Source of the DNA: Pseudomonas fluorescens
GTDB lineage: Bacteria > Pseudomonadota > Gammaproteobacteria > Pseudomonadales > Pseudomonadaceae
Direction: 5' to 3'
DNA: 64,000 bases
NCBI RefSeq assembly: GCF_040448305.1
Contig: NZ_CP148752.1
Location: 6,390,501 to 6,454,500 of the forward strand
Positions 60,741-64,000 of this stretch are shown here, one piece after another. The notes below the pieces were generated by a model, which did no database searches, was not told the DNA's origin, and was given only the letters and a program-made list of their open reading frames with translations. Numbering within the stretch: the stretch's first letter is position 1; every line of letters begins with the position of its first letter. A program made the translations under genes and the position numbers.

Positions 60741-61415
60741 ATGAACCAGGATCAACTCAAACAGGCAGTGGCTCAGGCCGCCGTCGACTTCATCCTTCCG
60801 AAACTCGACGACAAGAGCATCGTCGGGGTCGGCACCGGCTCCACCGCCAACTGCTTCATCGACGCGCTGGCCAAGCACAAGGGCGCATTCGATGGCGCCG
60901 TCGCCAGTTCCGAAGCCACCGCCGCACGCCTCAAGGGCCACGGGATTCCGGTGTACGAACTGAACACCGTCAGCGACCTGGAGTTCTACGTCGACGGCGC
61001 CGATGAAAGCGACGAGCACCTGAACCTGATCAAGGGCGGCGGCGCAGCCCTGACCCGCGAGAAGATTGTCGCGGCCGTGGCCAAGACCTTCATCTGCATC
61101 GCCGACGCCAGCAAGCTGGTACCGGTCCTCGGTACTTTCCCGTTGCCGGTGGAAGTGATCCCGATGGCCCGCAGCCACGTGGCCCGCGAGCTGGTGAAGC
61201 TCGGCGGCGACCCGGTTTACCGCGAAGGCGTGCTGACCGACAACGGCAACATCATCCTCGACGTGTTCAACATGCAGATCACCAATCCGGTGGAACTGGA
61301 AACGCAGATCAATGCGATCGTCGGCGTGGTCACCAACGGTTTGTTCGCGGCACGTCCGGCGGATCTGTTGTTGCTGGGTACGAGCGAAGGTGTGAAAACC
61401 CTGCGCGCCGAGTAA
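60741..61415 (+). CDS. rpiA: RpiA ribose-5-phosphate isomerase A
   Basis: The 224-residue enzyme interconverts ribose 5-phosphate and ribulose 5-phosphate. The phosphate-binding GVGTGSTANCFIDAL near residue 30, the catalytic stretch YVDGADESDEHLNLIKGGG and the C-terminal NGLFAARPADLLL are present. The length is normal. It stands alone on the plus strand with its own promoter. Confidence 0.96.
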   Translation: MNQDQLKQAVAQAAVDFILPKLDDKSIVGVGTGSTANCFIDALAKHKGAFDGAVASSEATAARLKGHGIPVYELNTVSDLEFYVDGADESDEHLNLIKGGGAALTREKIVAAVAKTFICIADASKLVPVLGTFPLPVEVIPMARSHVARELVKLGGDPVYREGVLTDNGNIILDVFNMQITNPVELETQINAIVGVVTNGLFAARPADLLLLGTSEGVKTLRAE

Positions 61416-61454
61416 GCCAATCTGTCCACCTAATTTGAGGGCAGACGAAATACC

Positions 61455-61544
61455 TGTGGGAGCGAGCCTGCTCGCGATAGCGGACTGTCAGTTGAAATCA
61501 ATCTCGACTGATACACCGCTTTCGCGAGCAGGCTCGCTCCCACA
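61455..61544. repeat. REP doublet, TGGG type, heads outward
   Basis: TGTGGGAGCGAGCCTGCTCGCGA opens and the inverted copy ends CTCGCTCCCACA. The spacer holds CTGTCAG and ACACCGCTTT, related to the spacers at 2871 and 63663. Confidence 0.92.
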
Positions 61545-61561
61545 TTGGTATGGGGTGTTGA

Positions 61562-62479
61562 TCAGAGTTGTGCCGGCTTCTTGAACACGTAGAACAGGTT
61601 CGGCTCACTGACGAGGTACAGCGTACCGTCGTCGTCCACGGCAATCCCCTCCGCTTGCGGCACGGTTTTTTGCAGGCCATGGTGCCCCTTGCTCAATGAC
61701 ATTGTGCTCAGCGGACGCCCGTCCACATCCAGCTCCAGAATCAATCGCGACTCATCCGACAGCGCCAGCAAATGCCCGCTGCGCTCGTCGTATTGCAGGC
61801 TCGACAGATCCCGCACGAACATCCCGGCATCACGCTTGGGGTCGTTGATCACATGCACCGAGTAGGATTCTTCAGGATTGAAGCGCGGAAAACCGTGCAC
61901 CTCGTAGATCAGCATCGGGTTGCGCTCCTTGGCGACGAACAGGCGCTTGCCCACAGAATCGTAAGCCAGGCCCTCGAAGCCCTTGTTGCCGCCCATGTGT
62001 ACGCCAATGGTCATCTGCTCGGCGTCGGCCGCATCGACGAAAGTGGTGTCCTGCTCCAGACGAATCTTGATCAGCCGCTGCTGGCTTTCGTCTGTGACCA
62101 CGTAGATGTCCTCACTGATGAACTCCACCGCCTCTGGATCACCGAAGCCAACCAGCGCCACACGACGCAGGATCCTGCCATCGAGGGACAACTCGATCAG
62201 CTCGCTCCGCTTGTTGGTGACGGTGAACAGGCTTTTACGCACCGGGTCGTAGGTCAGCGCTGAAACGTCGTCGGCCAGGCCATCGATCATCTGCGCTTCG
62301 GTCACAACCTGATACTGGTCCAGCCCCATGGAGCGGGAACTCACCGGCTGCCACAGCGTATGCAGATTGAACCAGGTCCGCTCGAACAGGCGCATGTACT
62401 GGGCGATCGCTATCAACGCGATCAGCAAGATCACCGACAGGATCAGAATCAGGAATTTGGGACGGGCAAATCGACGCAT
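61562..62479 (-). CDS. SdiA-regulated domain protein (YjiK-like), copy 1
   Basis: The 305-residue protein has one N-terminal membrane segment (residues 9-27) and then a repeated-strand domain, probably a beta-propeller, in the periplasm: DDVSALTYDPVRKSLFTVTN, GDPEAVEFISEDIYVVTDE and KGFEGLAYDSVGKRLFVAKE. The family was named after E. coli genes seen under SdiA and has no proven function. It follows its paralogue at 62586 with a 106-base gap. Confidence 0.83.
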   Translation of the reverse strand: MRRFARPKFLILILSVILLIALIAIAQYMRLFERTWFNLHTLWQPVSSRSMGLDQYQVVTEAQMIDGLADDVSALTYDPVRKSLFTVTNKRSELIELSLDGRILRRVALVGFGDPEAVEFISEDIYVVTDESQQRLIKIRLEQDTTFVDAADAEQMTIGVHMGGNKGFEGLAYDSVGKRLFVAKERNPMLIYEVHGFPRFNPEESYSVHVINDPKRDAGMFVRDLSSLQYDERSGHLLALSDESRLILELDVDGRPLSTMSLSKGHHGLQKTVPQAEGIAVDDDGTLYLVSEPNLFYVFKKPAQL

Positions 62480-62585
62480 TCGGGCAGGCTCGGGTCAAAA
62501 CAGGCGGATGAAATATCACGCCCGTCTGAACTGAAGCTTAATGGCCGCTGGCCTTTTACGTACAGGCAATCAGTGCAGGCGCTGG

Positions 62586-63512
62586 TTACTTCTGTTTTTC
62601 GAAGCGATAAAACAGGTTCGGCTCACTCACCATGTACAGCGTGCCCGCTTCATCCATGGTCACGCCTTCGGCACGGGGAATGGTGTTTTTCAGGCCGTTG
62701 AAACCACGCAGCAGGGTGATGAAACTGACCTGCTCACCCTTCTTGTCCAGTTCCAGCAACAGGTGCGAGTCGGCGGACAGCACCAGCATGTGGCCGGTCC
62801 GCGGGTCGACAGCCAGGGCAGACAGGTTCCGCATGTCCAGCGCATGGCTGGCCAGCTTCAACTTGTCGCCGGCCAGGACCTTGCCGTCACCTTTCCAGGC
62901 AAACAATGCTGGCGGGCGCTCTTCGCCCAGCAGCAGTTGCTGATCGCTCGGATCCCAGATGACACCCTCGAACGCTTTGTTCTGGTCTTTGGAAGGCCCG
63001 AGGTCGTATTTCGGGAAGTCGGCCATATTCAATTCGCGGGTATCGGCATCGACCTTGACGATAGCGATCAGATGCTCGCGCTCATCGACAATGGCCAGCC
63101 GGCCGTCGCCCAGCACGGTGATGCCCTCAGGGTTGCTCCAGCCGACCAACGGCATTTTGCGCAGCACATCGCCCTGCAAGTTCAATTCGACCAGGAACGG
63201 GTTCTTGCCCATGACCGCAAACAGAGTCTTGGTCTGAGGGTCGTAGGCCACGTCCGATGCTTCGTCCCTCTCCATGCCCGGCAACGGCTTGGCATCGATC
63301 ACCGCCCGGTAGTCCGGGAGCCAGATGCTCGCCTGACGCTCGGCCGGGCTCTTGAATTGCTCTTTCACCCAGAGCACGCCCCGGGAATCCCAGTGCATGG
63401 TAAATGCGACGCCGTAAGCAACAACGGCTACCAACAGCAGCCAGGTGTGCCAACGCAGGGCGAAGCGCGAGCGGCGGGCAGGTTCAAGCGTGGAAAGCGG
63501 AGGAGTGGCCAT
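62586..63512 (-). CDS. SdiA-regulated domain protein (YjiK-like), copy 2
   Basis: The 308-residue protein has the same plan as its downstream neighbour: membrane segment at about residues 22-42, then propeller-like repeats (SDVAYDPQTKTLFAVMGKNP, GWSNPEGITVLGDGRLAIVDE, AFEGVIWDPSDQQLLLGEER). The end NTIPRAEGVTMDEAGTLYMV closely parallels QTVPQAEGIAVDDDGTLYLV in copy 1. The pair is an old tandem duplication. Confidence 0.83.
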   Translation of the reverse strand: MATPPLSTLEPARRSRFALRWHTWLLLVAVVAYGVAFTMHWDSRGVLWVKEQFKSPAERQASIWLPDYRAVIDAKPLPGMERDEASDVAYDPQTKTLFAVMGKNPFLVELNLQGDVLRKMPLVGWSNPEGITVLGDGRLAIVDEREHLIAIVKVDADTRELNMADFPKYDLGPSKDQNKAFEGVIWDPSDQQLLLGEERPPALFAWKGDGKVLAGDKLKLASHALDMRNLSALAVDPRTGHMLVLSADSHLLLELDKKGEQVSFITLLRGFNGLKNTIPRAEGVTMDEAGTLYMVSEPNLFYRFEKQK

Positions 63513-63662
63513 CGGGGAATGCGTTCCAGAAATTCAGGCTAGGGGTAATAGCACAGTTTGGGGCCGGCTCAGAGGCCGAAGACCCTGAAATTTTATCCAG
63601 ACTGGATGTGAAAAAAACGGGAAATGACAGGGTGAGCCATCTACAGGCCACGACAAAACTAA

Positions 63663-63746
63663 TGTGGGAGCGAGCCTGCTCGCGATGGGGGCGTGTCAGC
63701 CAACAAAGATATTGGATGACACACCGCTATCGCGAGCAGGCTCGCT
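63663..63746. repeat. REP doublet broken by an insertion element
   Basis: TGTGGGAGCGAGCCTGCTCGCGA opens normally, but the inverted arm stops at CGCGAGCAGGCTCGCT (63731-63746) instead of continuing CCCACA. The left end of an IS110-family element begins at that point. Confidence 0.88.
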
Positions 63747-63760
63747 TGTATGCTAGGACT

Positions 63761-63912
63761 TGAAGGGAGGAGGAGGGACAAGGCTCGATTCTGACTGTTA
63801 GCGCAGTACAGATCCGTGGGAGATTTCGCCCCTCCTCCTTTCACCCAAGCGCCGATAAAGAATGCATCTGGCTAGACCGACGATAGGAACAAGCCTGCGC
63901 CTCTGGGTGAGC
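63761..63912 (+). ncRNA. Candidate bridge RNA of the IS110-family element
   Basis: The region folds by eye into two stem-loops. The first has stem AGGAGGAGGG (63768-63777) with CCCTCCTCCT (63830-63839); inside it lie AGGCTCG (63781-63787) on the 5' side and GTGGGAG (63816-63822) on the 3' side, parted by a small ACTG/CAGT hairpin (63794-63807). AGGCTCG joined to the complement of GTGGGAG reads AGGCTCG-CTCCCAC, exactly the REP target. The second has stem TCACCCA (63841-63847) with TGGGTGA (63904-63910) and inner GCGC pairs; its 3' side holds ACAAG (63889-63893), complementary to CTTGT at the element's left boundary (63745-63749). This is the two-loop layout of the IS621 bridge RNA. Confidence 0.68.
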
Positions 63913-63950
63913 CCTTCAAGTGCTCAAAACCATATCTCGGGGGATGTTCA

Positions 63951-64000
63951 ATGGCAATGCCGGTTTCTGCTATCAAGCCAATCGTGGGCGTGGATGTCGC
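63951..64000 (+). CDS. IS110-family transposase, first residues only
   Basis: Seventeen codons are visible, MAMPVSAIKPIVGVDVA, running off the window. A GxDVA near the N-terminus is where the first acidic catalytic residue of DEDD transposases lies (Asp15). A GGGGGA ribosome site lies 6 bases upstream; Met3 is an alternative start. The call leans on the context of the structured left end in a REP. Confidence 0.72.
   Translation, partial: MAMPVSAIKPIVGVDV

Larger units (their letters stand above)
63745..64000 (+). mobile_element. IS110-family insertion sequence, left end, inserted in a REP
   Basis: A REP arm is interrupted after CTCGCT, the following 200 bases are non-coding and structured, then a transposase-like frame begins. 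IS110-family elements of the IS621 and ISPpu9/ISPpu10 kind are known to enter REP sequences. The shared core is probably CT (63745-63746). The right end is beyond the window. Confidence 0.8.

Noticed and set aside
2871..63746. Repeated palindromes as a possible CRISPR array
   Set aside because: The repeats are dispersed between genes, come as inverted pairs and match Pseudomonas REP; there are no regular spacers and no cas genes.

Overview
The window is chromosomal DNA from a Pseudomonas of the fluorescens-like group. This rests on dense GC-rich coding, gene order that as I recall it matches the metW to rpiA stretch of P. aeruginosa (about PA0330 to PA0389), and 19 copies of the Pseudomonas REP sequence in the gaps between genes. 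No rRNA, tRNA, CRISPR array or prophage was seen.

Layout. 1-2.85 kb: metW end, a DUF4426 protein, rdgB, hemW and a DUF3392 protein, tightly packed on the plus strand. 2.98-5.4 kb: trmB, thiG, thiS and a DUF423 protein on the minus strand, with a nested-hairpin element between thiS and thiG. 5.4-10.5 kb: mtgA, then the minus-strand ftsY-ftsE-ftsX-rpoH cell-division and heat-shock block. 10.8-19.0 kb: an expanded family of M16 (pitrilysin-like) peptidases around rsmD. There are two complete catalytic/non-catalytic gene pairs, one AT-rich copy without the zinc site, and a chimeric scar joining a piece of the second peptidase gene to a piece of rsmD. 19.1-26.5 kb: a hydrolase, an AraC regulator, a sulfurtransferase and a laoR/laoC/laoB/laoA-type long-chain alcohol and aldehyde oxidation locus with two perfect palindromes in the control region. 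26.6-38.6 kb: coaD, ferredoxin, mutM, an HDOD protein, rlmI, an MFS exporter, a REP-associated transposase (RAYT) bracketed by REP doublets, ilvD, a phosphorylcholine-phosphatase-like protein, a cystine-type symporter and folA. 38.6-41.4 kb: a DUF2868/DUF3482 membrane protein and GTPase pair. 41.5-48.3 kb: a 2-aminoethylphosphonate locus (PhnZ-like HD oxygenase, FAD oxidoreductase, ABC importer, LysR regulator). 48.3-51.1 kb: a cadA/cadR cadmium-zinc efflux pair with a MerR-type operator. 51.2-61.4 kb: thyA, lgt, a TSUP permease, an NRDE protein, ptsP, rppH, a HAD phosphatase, a DUF2269 protein, ilvA and rpiA. 61.5-63.5 kb: two tandem SdiA-regulated-type proteins. 63.75-64 kb: the left end of an IS110-family element inserted in a REP.

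Most of the window is core metabolism and cell-envelope housekeeping. Four regions stand out: (1) the left end of the IS110-family element, which appears to encode a bridge RNA whose two target guides together spell the REP sequence it sits in; (2) the M16 peptidase expansion with its recombination scar; (3) the RAYT surrounded by a local cluster of TAGG-type REP doublets with related spacers; (4) the nested-hairpin element inside the thiS-thiG operon.

All calls come from reading translations, motifs and base patterns by eye. No database search, folding program or alignment program was run.
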